The notes: a model not told the origin generated them from the letters alone. Shown: positions 1 to 5,255, numbered from the stretch's first letter. The stretch: 5,255 nucleotides of DNA from CAXQZM01 sp964228455 (GCA_964228455.1 CAXQZM010000041.1:1-5255), one strand, 5' to 3'. Program-made: numbers and translations.

Positions 1-2
1 TC

Positions 3-248
3 GCTCGCCATTTCCCCGCACCCTTTGTCGATAAAATTATCGAAATGTCAGGTGCCGAGCTCACGCCCAAAGAGGGCGATCATTATTCCGCCGAGACGCT
101 CGATGGACTGGCGAAAAATATGAGCAAGAATCTCTGTAGCCCCGATGATATCGCCAACGCCGTTATGTATGCGGTGACTCAGCCCATCACGGTAAATATC
201 GCAGACATCGTGGTCAGACCTCCTCGCGCCATGGCCATCCCCCATTAA
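3..248 (+). CDS. SDR-family oxidoreductase, C-terminal fragment (cut by window edge)
   Basis: This is the C-terminal 81 residues of a short-chain dehydrogenase/reductase; the first complete codon is at 3 and the gene begins outside the window. The recognisable part is the tail SPDDIANAVMYAVTQP followed by VNIADIVVRP. It matches the usual SDR ending in which an 'S/T-P-E/D-D-I-A-x-A-V' helix leads into a last strand of the form 'VNIxxIxxRP', as in YdfG-like and clavaldehyde-dehydrogenase-like NADP-dependent enzymes. The Rossmann glycine motif and the catalytic Tyr-x-x-x-Lys are not in view, so cofactor and activity cannot be checked. The preceding 40 residues correspond to the variable substrate-binding loop and suggest no substrate. 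The stop at 246-248 is 25 bp before the dioxygenase start, which suggests an operon. The internal ATG at 45 is not a real start, because the reading frame continues upstream of it. Confidence 0.75.
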   Translation, partial: ARHFPAPFVDKIIEMSGAELTPKEGDHYSAETLDGLAKNMSKNLCSPDDIANAVMYAVTQPITVNIADIVVRPPRAMAIPH

Positions 249-261
249 AACTTGAGACACC

Positions 262-266
262 AGAGG
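262..266 (+). promoter_or_regulatory. Ribosome binding site of the dioxygenase gene
   Basis: AGAGG ends 7 nt before the ATG at 274. It lies in the 25-bp gap after the SDR stop codon. It supports the ATG at 274 as the start and translation from an mRNA shared with the SDR. Confidence 0.55.
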
Positions 267-273
267 CTTCGTC

Positions 274-1485
274 ATGTATCGCTCCAAAGACACAGAATTT
301 ACATCACGGCTACAGAAGCTCTTTGGTGAAAACATAGCGCTGACACCACTCTCCTCTTCAGACCGTATTGGACGGCGGATGTCCGGCATAGATTTGCGCC
401 AAGACCTGTCAGCGGAACAAGCCCAGTTACTCATTGATTTACTCGATGCCTATCAGGTGATCACCTTTCCCGACCAAGACCAAAATTCATTTCGGGTCGC
501 GCACCTTGAGAGGATTGCAAATCACTTCGGTGCGCCCATCCCCCATCCAAAGAACTACGTAAACTATGTCGAGCACCACACTCAGGGAGTGCCACTACAG
601 CTACTTCCCGAGGATCAGCAAGCCAGCAGTCGCTGCAATGCCGCGTTCCCCGGCGACTTGACCTGCGTTGAAGACGCCAACAGCCCCGCGGTTTATATCG
701 TGACCAATCTTCCTGGGAGCGGCGCGCAGCGCGAAGAGCGACTGGTCGGTGGATTGCATTGGCATACGGATATTGAGTTTGAACCTGTTCCGTTATCTAC
801 CAGCATGTTCTACGTACAAGCGGCCCCAAAAACGCGCAACAGCTCCAGTGGCACGTGGGTTCCAAACATTAAACGCCCAGAAGGTTTTTACCACCCGGAC
901 TCAGCACCCGAATTAATGGACCGACGCGAGAATCTCCCGCTCAATGGAGAAACCGCCTACGCAGACACGGCAGCGGCATTTGTTGACCTTCCCGCGAATG
1001 AGCAGCAAGCACTCGAAAACGTGACTCTTCGGCGCCGCGTTCGAGTAACTGACCCAGGCTGGCTAGCGCCCCTGGTGTATAAAAATCCACGCACAGGGCG
1101 AAAGTCTTTGCATAGCCCTATCTGGGCCTCGCGAGGAGGCAATATTGCGCCAGTCCAGGTTGAGGGTATGTCGATCGAGGAATCACGGACTTTCCTCGAC
1201 CGACTGGAGACCCATATTCTCGATCCAAAGTACCGCTACGATCACGTACATCGCCCGGGTGACGTCACCATCTGGAGCAATTTCTCCACGGTGCACAACG
1301 CACCGCCTGCGAAGAGTGTTATCAACTCCCCTGATGATGCACGGCTGATGGATCGCATTAGTTGCAAGGGTTCACCGAGCTTCAACCTCCCGCGCGAAGA
1401 CTCGGAGGGTTGGATCAATGAACATATTTCACCCCCGTACCGAACGCCAGATCAGTACGTAATAAACACTCCCCAAGAGAGATAG
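274..1485 (+). CDS. TauD/TfdA-family Fe(II)/2-oxoglutarate-dependent dioxygenase
   Basis: The 403-residue product is a cytoplasmic non-haem iron dioxygenase that should couple decarboxylation of 2-oxoglutarate to oxidation of an unknown substrate. The iron-binding facial triad is visible: His164 and Asp166 in HWHTD, and the distal His341 in STVHNAP. Arg357 and Arg361 in RLMDR line up with the RIMHR segment of TauD that binds 2-oxoglutarate and substrate (alignment from memory). GETAYADT (225-232) matches the family's 'GGxTxFAxT' strand. It is longer than TauD (about 280 residues). Part of the excess is a Pro/Ser/Asn-rich stretch at about 188-223, between the HxD strand and GETAYADT, and the loop between His341 and Arg357 is also long. 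No signal peptide is seen. It follows an SDR gene by 25 bp and converges with a sulfotransferase gene. Family assignment is firm; substrate is unknown, and taurine specificity should not be assumed. Confidence 0.9.
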   Translation: MYRSKDTEFTSRLQKLFGENIALTPLSSSDRIGRRMSGIDLRQDLSAEQAQLLIDLLDAYQVITFPDQDQNSFRVAHLERIANHFGAPIPHPKNYVNYVEHHTQGVPLQLLPEDQQASSRCNAAFPGDLTCVEDANSPAVYIVTNLPGSGAQREERLVGGLHWHTDIEFEPVPLSTSMFYVQAAPKTRNSSSGTWVPNIKRPEGFYHPDSAPELMDRRENLPLNGETAYADTAAAFVDLPANEQQALENVTLRRRVRVTDPGWLAPLVYKNPRTGRKSLHSPIWASRGGNIAPVQVEGMSIEESRTFLDRLETHILDPKYRYDHVHRPGDVTIWSNFSTVHNAPPAKSVINSPDDARLMDRISCKGSPSFNLPREDSEGWINEHISPPYRTPDQYVINTPQER

Positions 1486-1569
1486 GGCTACACTAAATAT
1501 CCACAGTCAATACAGCGGGCAAAAGTGGGGGGAAGCACTCTCCAAATTAGAATTACGCGTCCAAGATCT

Positions 1570-3264
1570 TCAAGCTGCCTCGATAGCGTCAAAGGCGCCA
1601 TTGAGAAAAGGTTCAAACTTTCGCCATACCTCAGAGCTACCTACGTAAACCTTTTTTCTGACTTGTTCAGCGGACGCCGTCGAAACATCTCGATTATTTT
1701 TTTGGGGATGAAGACAACTTTCCTCCCAATTGACTCCCACGAAATCAATCAACGTCCGCGTCAAGCTCTCTTGGTCAAGCGTCAAACTTTCATAGTTAAT
1801 ATGGCGTATTTGGTGGCCGCAAAGCAGCTCCCAATGCTGCATAAGCGCCTTATATCTGTTGAAGTGGCGAACGGTGTCTTCAATATCATAGCTATAACCT
1901 AACGAAGGCCCCGAGAAATATTGTTTGAAATTTGACCAGCAGGTAGCTGCCGGATCTCGCGTCACATGAATAAACCGTGCCTCAGGTATTGCCGCTACCA
2001 TCAATGCAATGTGCAAAAAGTTATGTGGCATTTTGTCAGTGACAAACGAGGCTCCGTTACTGAACTTCTCCAGCTCCGTTAAATAGGCAGATCGAAATTC
2101 AGAAATACTATCTCGCGTGCAAACCTCCTTGCCTAAGCTAAGCGATCTTCCAAAGCGATTCACATAGGGAAGTTCACCGCCAGCACTAATATTGGAGTGG
2201 CACGACAATATTTGCTCAATTAATGTGGTTCCAGAGCGAGGCATGCCGACGATAAAAATAGGGGTGACGCCTAGCATGCAATCTGCGTCTGTGGACTTGA
2301 TATCCCTAATGAGAGCAGAAGTTTTAATTACATCATTAAAAATATCTCTATCTTTTTCGTCATTGTAGGACACTCGACGTCTTCTTAATTTACCGCCTGC
2401 GCTATAACTCTCAAACGCGACGCCAAAATTTCCAATGTCCTCCTGCATCTTTGCATAGGTATACAAAAGCTGGCACCGGTCCCCCTCAGGTAAATCGGCC
2501 CGGCGAAGTATTTTTTCAACGGTATTAATTTGATCATCGCCCGACTTGTAAGTGACTAAAGAGCTCAAGCTTCTGTGTGCGGAAGCATGCCCAGGTTGAA
2601 TTTCCAATGCTTTCTTATGCGAAGTAATCGACTTATCAAACTCACCCTGTGCGCTATAGACCATGCCCAAGTTAGCATATGCGTCAGCAGCATCAGGACA
2701 CAGAGTCAGGGCTTTTCTATAAGCCTTTAATGCAGATACATTTCTACCCAAATCATGCATTGCAGCACCCATGTTGATAAATGCTTCAGCATATTCCGGC
2801 TTCAGCACCAGTGCTCGCTCATGGCATCTGACAGCCTCATCCGGGTAGCCTCTCTCTCGTAAGAGAACACCCAAATTGTTAAACCCCGGAGCAAAAGTCG
2901 GATCAACTTCAGTGACTTTTTTTGATGCTAAATACGCTTCATCCAAATTTTGTAAGTTATTCTCAGCCAGCGCGCGACAATGCCAAACAACAAGGTCATC
3001 GGGGAATCGATCAATTAGGCGCGTGGTAAGCTTCGACAGCTCCGCGTATTGTTTTTCTTCCGCCAACCTAAGTAACTTATCGACGATATCCGGGGGCGCA
3101 GTTTTTAATTTAAGACCTTCCACAAGAGCTAAGCCCCGGCGAGCCTTTTCGTTCGCCGGAAAATGCCGAAGAATTTCTCCGTAGATTTCTGCTGCTTGCT
3201 CTGGATCGTTTCGTTTTAGTGAGAGTGCAGCCTTTCTCAGCATCGTATCCACTCGCAACTTCAT
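1570..3264 (-). CDS. TPR-repeat sulfotransferase
   Basis: The 564-residue protein has an N-terminal tetratricopeptide region and a C-terminal PAPS-dependent sulfotransferase domain. Clear TPRs lie at about 94-127, 128-161, 162-195 and 196-229, with weaker units near 9-42 and 60-93. The 5'-phosphosulfate loop is FIVGMPRSGTTLIEQ (337-351), including Arg343. GGELPY follows, and its Glu364 sits where tyrosylprotein sulfotransferases (TPSTs) have their catalytic glutamate. The 3'-phosphate site is VTRDPAATCWSNF, with Arg436 and Ser444 at the canonical 8-residue spacing. It should transfer a sulfuryl group from PAPS; the acceptor (protein, glycan or lipid) is unknown, and the TPRs probably bind a partner or the acceptor. 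No signal peptide or membrane segment is seen. I chose the ATG at 3264. The frame extends to a TTG at 3285, but GGAGGT lies between the two and nothing resembling an SD precedes the TTG. It converges with the dioxygenase gene, with 84 bp between stops. Confidence 0.9.
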   Translation of the reverse strand: MKLRVDTMLRKAALSLKRNDPEQAAEIYGEILRHFPANEKARRGLALVEGLKLKTAPPDIVDKLLRLAEEKQYAELSKLTTRLIDRFPDDLVVWHCRALAENNLQNLDEAYLASKKVTEVDPTFAPGFNNLGVLLRERGYPDEAVRCHERALVLKPEYAEAFINMGAAMHDLGRNVSALKAYRKALTLCPDAADAYANLGMVYSAQGEFDKSITSHKKALEIQPGHASAHRSLSSLVTYKSGDDQINTVEKILRRADLPEGDRCQLLYTYAKMQEDIGNFGVAFESYSAGGKLRRRRVSYNDEKDRDIFNDVIKTSALIRDIKSTDADCMLGVTPIFIVGMPRSGTTLIEQILSCHSNISAGGELPYVNRFGRSLSLGKEVCTRDSISEFRSAYLTELEKFSNGASFVTDKMPHNFLHIALMVAAIPEARFIHVTRDPAATCWSNFKQYFSGPSLGYSYDIEDTVRHFNRYKALMQHWELLCGHQIRHINYESLTLDQESLTRTLIDFVGVNWEESCLHPQKNNRDVSTASAEQVRKKVYVGSSEVWRKFEPFLNGAFDAIEAA

Positions 3265-3274
3265 GAACTTCTGA

Positions 3275-3280
3275 ACCTCC
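3275..3280 (-). promoter_or_regulatory. Ribosome binding site that decides the sulfotransferase start
   Basis: GGAGGT on the minus strand is followed by a 10-nt spacer and then the ATG at 3264. The spacer is slightly long but acceptable. Because this motif lies downstream of the alternative TTG at 3285 and GTG at 3282, it argues against those starts. Confidence 0.65.
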
Positions 3281-3302
3281 ACCAAATAGTTATCGGATAA
3301 AC

Positions 3303-3354
3303 TGACGCACGAGAATTAGGAGACTCATATCTAGTGAGTGATTTATTTGCGTCA
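3303..3354. repeat. Nested inverted repeats upstream of the sulfotransferase gene
   Basis: The outer arms TGACGCA (3303-3309) and TGCGTCA (3348-3354) are perfect 7-bp complements. Inside them, ACTCA (3323-3327) and TGAGT (3335-3339) form a second perfect 5-bp pair around a 7-nt loop. The structure sits 39 to 90 nt upstream of the sulfotransferase ATG. It could be a structured leader RNA or a pair of operator half-sites. The outer spacer of 38 bp is long for a single dimeric regulator. Function is inferred; only the symmetry is observed. Confidence 0.45.
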
Positions 3355-3423
3355 CCAAGAACCGCAGATAGTTTTCAATGCATTTTTTGGCTATTGCCAA
3401 GCCCCATCTACAAGCAATACCCA

Positions 3424-3457
3424 GTGCAAATATGCACAAGATGAGGAACATTTGCAC
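3424..3457. repeat. Inverted repeat GTGCAAAT...ATTTGCAC with a competing short hairpin
   Basis: The perfect 8-bp arms are GTGCAAAT (3424-3431) and ATTTGCAC (3450-3457), separated by 18 nt. The left arm can also pair with TGCAC at 3433-3437, giving a 5-bp stem with a 4-nt loop, so two mutually exclusive pairings are possible. No T-run follows on either strand, so it is not a typical intrinsic terminator. Confidence 0.45.
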
Positions 3458-3585
3458 CCCACATTGATTAACCCCAAAGTATCGACGCAGAACATTCTAG
3501 GAACATCACCGCAGTGCTTTTAATGTGAGCACTAAAGTCATGCGAAGAGAGGACCCCTTGCCACTCTCAGGACATACTGTAAACA

Positions 3586-3604
3586 CAGACAGGTAATCTG
3601 CCTG
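3586..3604 (-). terminator. Weak terminator-like hairpin after the lipoprotein gene
   Basis: Read on the minus strand, CAGGCAG pairs with CTGTCTG over 7 bp with one G-U wobble around a 5-nt loop. The sequence that follows is TGTTTACAG, only modestly U-rich. It begins 44 nt after the lipoprotein stop codon, a plausible place to end that transcript. The weak U-tract keeps confidence low. Confidence 0.3.
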
Positions 3605-3648
3605 GCGTCAGCCTTACAGAAAGTTTAGGGGCGAACTGCTTTTTCGAT

Positions 3649-4026
3649 TCAAGCTTGATAGTAAGGAGTCCAAAAATTTTTACTCGGAGGTTCAGATTTG
3701 GCATCGTTAGCGCAGGTCATAACCATCTGCCGTAACTTTCTATTCGATAAGTTAGTCATTACGGCACTGAATAGATTCACTTTCTTCCCATCTGCGTGCA
3801 CCGAGAATATGTTGTTCTTATCAGCGTTCCATCCGTAAACGCGGCTGCTCTTGAAGGTAAGGATCATTTGATCTTGATACTGCAGCCAGGCATCAACGCA
3901 ACTGTAGATCATTTCAGGGCTTGTGTCGGACTTTTGCGATAGAACCAAGGGAAAATTATGATGGAACTGGGGTAGCAATGAACAGCCGGCGAAAAATATC
4001 ACTATGAGTAAAGTGCCAAACCGCAT
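3649..4026 (-). CDS. Small predicted lipoprotein of unknown function
   Basis: The 125-residue product begins with a short signal sequence: Arg2, a hydrophobic stretch TLLIVIFF, then the lipobox FAGC with the acylated cysteine at position 15. Phe at -3 is less common than Leu but tolerated. Ser at +2 predicts transport to the outer membrane under the Lol rule, so the protein probably faces the periplasm. The mature part has two further cysteines, Cys43 (in MIYSCVDAW) and Cys105 (in VMTCAND), which could form a disulfide. I recognise no domain and assign no function. The start is well supported by AGGAGGT 7 nt upstream. It is transcribed in the same direction as the sulfotransferase gene, but 384 bp and a possible terminator lie between them, so an operon is unlikely. 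Confidence 0.75.
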   Translation of the reverse strand: MRFGTLLIVIFFAGCSLLPQFHHNFPLVLSQKSDTSPEMIYSCVDAWLQYQDQMILTFKSSRVYGWNADKNNIFSVHADGKKVNLFSAVMTNLSNRKLRQMVMTCANDAKSEPPSKNFWTPYYQA

Positions 4027-4033
4027 TAATAAG

Positions 4034-4040
4034 ACCTCCT
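4034..4040 (-). promoter_or_regulatory. Strong ribosome binding site of the lipoprotein gene
   Basis: AGGAGGT on the minus strand sits 7 nt from the ATG at 4026. This is a near-ideal Shine-Dalgarno sequence, and it is the main evidence that this small orphan frame is a real gene. Confidence 0.7.
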
Positions 4041-4122
4041 CATCTCGTCTATCTCCACCTTAAACAATAAGCACCTAATTTTCGAGGCGCGAATCCGGAA
4101 TTGAGTTCAGATCCCGTTTATT

Positions 4123-4147
4123 TTCAAGCATTAAAAAATGCTCTGAA
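4123..4147. repeat. AT-rich hairpin in the divergent intergenic region
   Basis: AGCATT (4127-4132) and AATGCT (4137-4142) form a perfect 6-bp stem with an AAAA loop. The stem continues with TTCA (4123-4126) and TGAA (4144-4147) across a single bulged C at 4143. It could be a terminator remnant, an operator or a leader structure, and there is no proper U-tract after it on the plus strand. Confidence 0.4.
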
Positions 4148-4194
4148 CGGATAAAATACTCATCAGCTGCCGCAGTCAGCCTGTGCTAATTTGG

Positions 4195-4204
4195 TGCATA
4201 TGCA
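4195..4204. repeat. Perfect palindrome TGCATATGCA
   Basis: This 10-bp perfect palindrome lies about 143 bp upstream of the exported-protein start at 4347 and about 170 bp upstream of the lipoprotein start. A dimeric regulator could bind it, but one such site can occur by chance. Confidence 0.3.
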
Positions 4205-4346
4205 AGGTAGAACGCCACTTAAAGGCGCAGGTTACCGTGATTTACTTAGCCTAAAGCCCCTAACACTCTGATTTTTGTATAAACGATGTCCAAGGCATGA
4301 ATCGTGCTGGGTCATCTGATATCGGTAACCGGGAGTATTCCTGAAC

Positions 4347-4688
4347 ATGAAAATCAGAGACTTGTGCATTATTTTTCTTTCCATGGCTCTCGTTGACGTC
4401 GCGAGAGCCCAAGATCAGCGTTTAGCGTGTAACAGCTTTGCCGAACTTGCGGCAACGGTAATTCAGATACGTCAACGAGAGCCAGAAGCAATTCACGTTC
4501 TTGACTACGCGGACGCTAATTTAAAAGACCAGTACCCCCCATATGTCTTTAGCTTGGTTAAGGAGATGATCCGCGACGCCTTTGCACGCCAACCCGTCGG
4601 GACGACCTCGCTAGAGGGAGAAGTCCGAACCTTCGCGAGGCAACAACGAGCGGAATGTAATGAGTTGTACGCGCAGCTGGATCCGTAA
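4347..4688 (+). CDS. Small exported two-cysteine protein of unknown function
   Basis: The 113-residue product starts with a Sec-type signal peptide: MKIR, the hydrophobic stretch LCIIFLSMALV, and a signal-peptidase I site VARA|QD, giving predicted cleavage after Ala21. The mature protein of about 92 residues would be periplasmic or secreted and mostly helical. It has one cysteine near each end (Cys28 and Cys104), a natural disulfide pair. I recognise no named domain and assign no function. The SD is GGGAG at 4331-4335, 11 nt before the ATG, which is a little far. The gene is divergent from the lipoprotein gene and convergent with the rod-protein gene, with 108 bp between stops, so it is probably transcribed alone. 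Confidence 0.7.
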   Translation: MKIRDLCIIFLSMALVDVARAQDQRLACNSFAELAATVIQIRQREPEAIHVLDYADANLKDQYPPYVFSLVKEMIRDAFARQPVGTTSLEGEVRTFARQQRAECNELYAQLDP

Positions 4689-4796
4689 GGCGATTAAATC
4701 GGGCGGATATCCAGGGTCTTTTACAAGGGTCTTGGGATTAGTATCGGCAGTAACATCACTGCTCGAGGGTTTGCCTAGTGAGGTTAATAAATTAGG

Positions 4797-5150
4797 TCAA
4801 GCCTCAATGTCCAAGATCCTACCGAGCATGTTGTCGTTGGTGTTGAGAGTTTTAAGATTAGCTTCGAAGAGATTTTGAGCGGTCTTCATCTCAAGAAGTT
4901 CTTCTGCAACATCAACATTGGAGGGGGTGTCTGGTATTGGTTCGCCGCCGGTCTGGATATTATTTGGAGACTCAACCGCACTAACCTTTTCGACCTTGAC
5001 TTCAACGCCATAGGTACCGGTTCGTGTCGTTACTTGCTGCTTTTGATATCCGTCAGTGTTTGCGTTGGCAACGTTATTAGCGCTAACTTTTAGCTTCAGC
5101 GAGGCTGCCTGGAGGCCAGATATTGCTGCGTTGTAAACTGTATTTACCAT
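4797..5150 (-). CDS. Orphan flagellar basal-body rod-family protein (FlgC-like)
   Basis: The 117-residue product has both hallmark segments of flagellar rod/hook proteins. The N-terminal rod motif is ANNVANANTDGY (24-35), inside an amphipathic helix starting AAISGLQAASLKL. The C-terminal module is SNVDVAEELLEMKTAQNLF (77-95), continuing through EANLKTLNTNDNMLG. The two ends pack together in axial flagellar proteins. It is shorter than FlgC (about 135-150 residues): the middle between the modules is only about 40 residues, so there is no room for an FlgE/FlgG-type insert domain. Phe95 replaces the Tyr usual in 'AQRAYEAN'. No signal peptide is expected, since rod proteins leave through the flagellar export apparatus. 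No other flagellar gene is in the window. The ATG at 5150 has only a weak GGA 5 nt upstream. It may be a rod-like structural subunit or a diverged paralogue; family is firm, role is not. Confidence 0.8.
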   Translation of the reverse strand: MVNTVYNAAISGLQAASLKLKVSANNVANANTDGYQKQQVTTRTGTYGVEVKVEKVSAVESPNNIQTGGEPIPDTPSNVDVAEELLEMKTAQNLFEANLKTLNTNDNMLGRILDIEA

Positions 5151-5206
5151 AGCGATCCGGTCTGTCTTGCTGTCAACATTGCGGCTTCAAATTTCAGTAG
5201 TAGACG

Positions 5207-5226
5207 TTAATGCAATTTAAAGCAAT
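5207..5226. repeat. Two tandem 10-bp repeats upstream of the rod-family gene
   Basis: TTAATGCAAT (5207-5216) is followed directly by TTAAAGCAAT (5217-5226), identical at 9 of 10 positions. They lie 57-76 bp upstream of the ATG at 5150. A 10-bp period places both copies on one face of the helix, which would suit an activator or repressor site. The region is AT-rich, so chance cannot be excluded. Confidence 0.35.
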
Positions 5227-5255
5227 CTTAAACAGCTGCATTTACGTTACATTAC

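Larger units (their letters stand above)
3286..3648. other. Intergenic region upstream of the sulfotransferase, with inverted repeats
   Basis: These 363 bp hold no convincing gene. The only open frame of any size (GTG at 3338 to 3523) has a low-complexity product with no recognisable motif and no well-placed SD. The region holds the upstream DNA of the sulfotransferase gene and the downstream end of the lipoprotein transcript, both on the minus strand. I see three structured spots: nested inverted repeats at 3303-3354, the GTGCAAAT inverted repeat at 3424-3457, and a hairpin at 3586-3604. No convincing sigma-70 -35/-10 pair was found for the sulfotransferase. Confidence 0.6.
4027..4346. other. 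Divergent intergenic region between the two small exported proteins
   Basis: These 320 bp separate two divergently oriented small genes and should carry both promoters. No gene is visible. There is a hairpin at 4123-4147, a perfect 10-bp palindrome TGCATATGCA at 4195-4204, and a small CGCC/GGCG stem at 4213-4227. GGTTACCG (4230-4237) and CGGTAACC (4323-4330) are complementary but far apart. TATAAA at 4278-4283 resembles a -10 box for the plus-strand gene, but no matching -35 lies 16-18 bp upstream, so I do not call a promoter. Confidence 0.5.

Noticed and set aside
48..434. 128-residue minus-strand open frame
   Set aside because: It lies opposite the SDR end and the dioxygenase start, both of which have clear family motifs; its own product shows no recognisable motif.
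957..1348. Two short open frames (957-1142 minus, 1145-1348 plus) within the dioxygenase gene
   Set aside because: Both are fully inside the well-supported dioxygenase frame and encode Arg-rich products without motifs, typical of out-of-frame reading.
1524..1539. Possible terminator between the convergent dioxygenase and sulfotransferase genes
   Set aside because: Only a 4-bp AGTG/CACT stem around a G-rich loop. A TTTTG follows on the minus strand, but the stem is too short to call.
1525..1902. 125-residue plus-strand open frame
   Set aside because: Mostly antisense to the conserved sulfotransferase C-terminus, with no SD and no family resemblance.
2876..3184. 102-residue plus-strand open frame
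   Set aside because: Antisense to the TPR region of the sulfotransferase; its Ser/Arg-rich product is a by-product of that coding sequence.
3338..3523. 61-residue plus-strand open frame in the intergenic region
   Set aside because: GTG start with the nearest purine-rich stretch about 14 nt away, overlaps inverted repeats, and the product has no recognisable feature.
4747..4762. GCAGT/ACTGC hairpin between the convergent genes
   Set aside because: A 5-bp stem with no U-tract on either strand, so not supportable as a terminator.
4660..4878. 72-residue plus-strand open frame
   Set aside because: Overlaps the end of the exported-protein gene in another frame and runs antisense to the rod gene; no SD and no motif.
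4875..5093. 72-residue plus-strand open frame
   Set aside because: Entirely antisense to the rod-family gene, whose conserved N- and C-terminal motifs show which strand is coding.

Overview
The window looks like chromosomal DNA from a Gram-negative, probably marine-type gammaproteobacterium. The basis is a lipoprotein signal with Ser at +2, a Sec-exported small protein, a flagellar rod-type protein, a TPR-sulfotransferase and a TauD-like dioxygenase, at moderate GC. The taxonomic guess is inference only; there is no rRNA or other marker here.

Layout. (1) 3-1485, plus strand: the C-terminal end of a short-chain dehydrogenase/reductase (SDR), cut by the window edge, followed 25 bp later by a complete 403-residue Fe(II)/2-oxoglutarate dioxygenase of the TauD/TfdA family. 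They are probably co-transcribed. (2) 1570-3264, minus strand: a TPR-containing sulfotransferase converging on the dioxygenase, with 84 bp between the two stop codons. Its likely start is the ATG at 3264, not the upstream TTG, because a strong GGAGGT lies between them. (3) 3286-3648: a gene-poor stretch with several inverted repeats, including a nested pair just upstream of the sulfotransferase and a weak terminator-like hairpin behind the next gene. (4) 3649-4026, minus strand: a small predicted outer-membrane lipoprotein of unknown function with a textbook ribosome binding site. (5) 4027-4346: a divergent intergenic region with hairpins and palindromes but no recognisable gene. (6) 4347-4688, plus strand: a small exported two-cysteine protein of unknown function. 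(7) 4797-5150, minus strand: a short, orphan flagellar basal-body rod-family protein, with a 10-bp tandem repeat in its upstream region.

How the genes may fit together. The SDR and dioxygenase could act in sequence on one small molecule, since TauD-type enzymes can yield aldehydes that an SDR could reduce. The adjacent sulfotransferase adds sulfuryl groups and some TauD-family enzymes remove sulfonate or sulfate groups, so a link through sulfur chemistry is possible but unproven. The right half appears to be unrelated single genes. I found no mobile element, CRISPR array, tRNA or rRNA, and nothing that clearly amounts to a new multi-gene system. The most unusual items are the orphan rod protein, the enlarged dioxygenase and the structured region upstream of the sulfotransferase.
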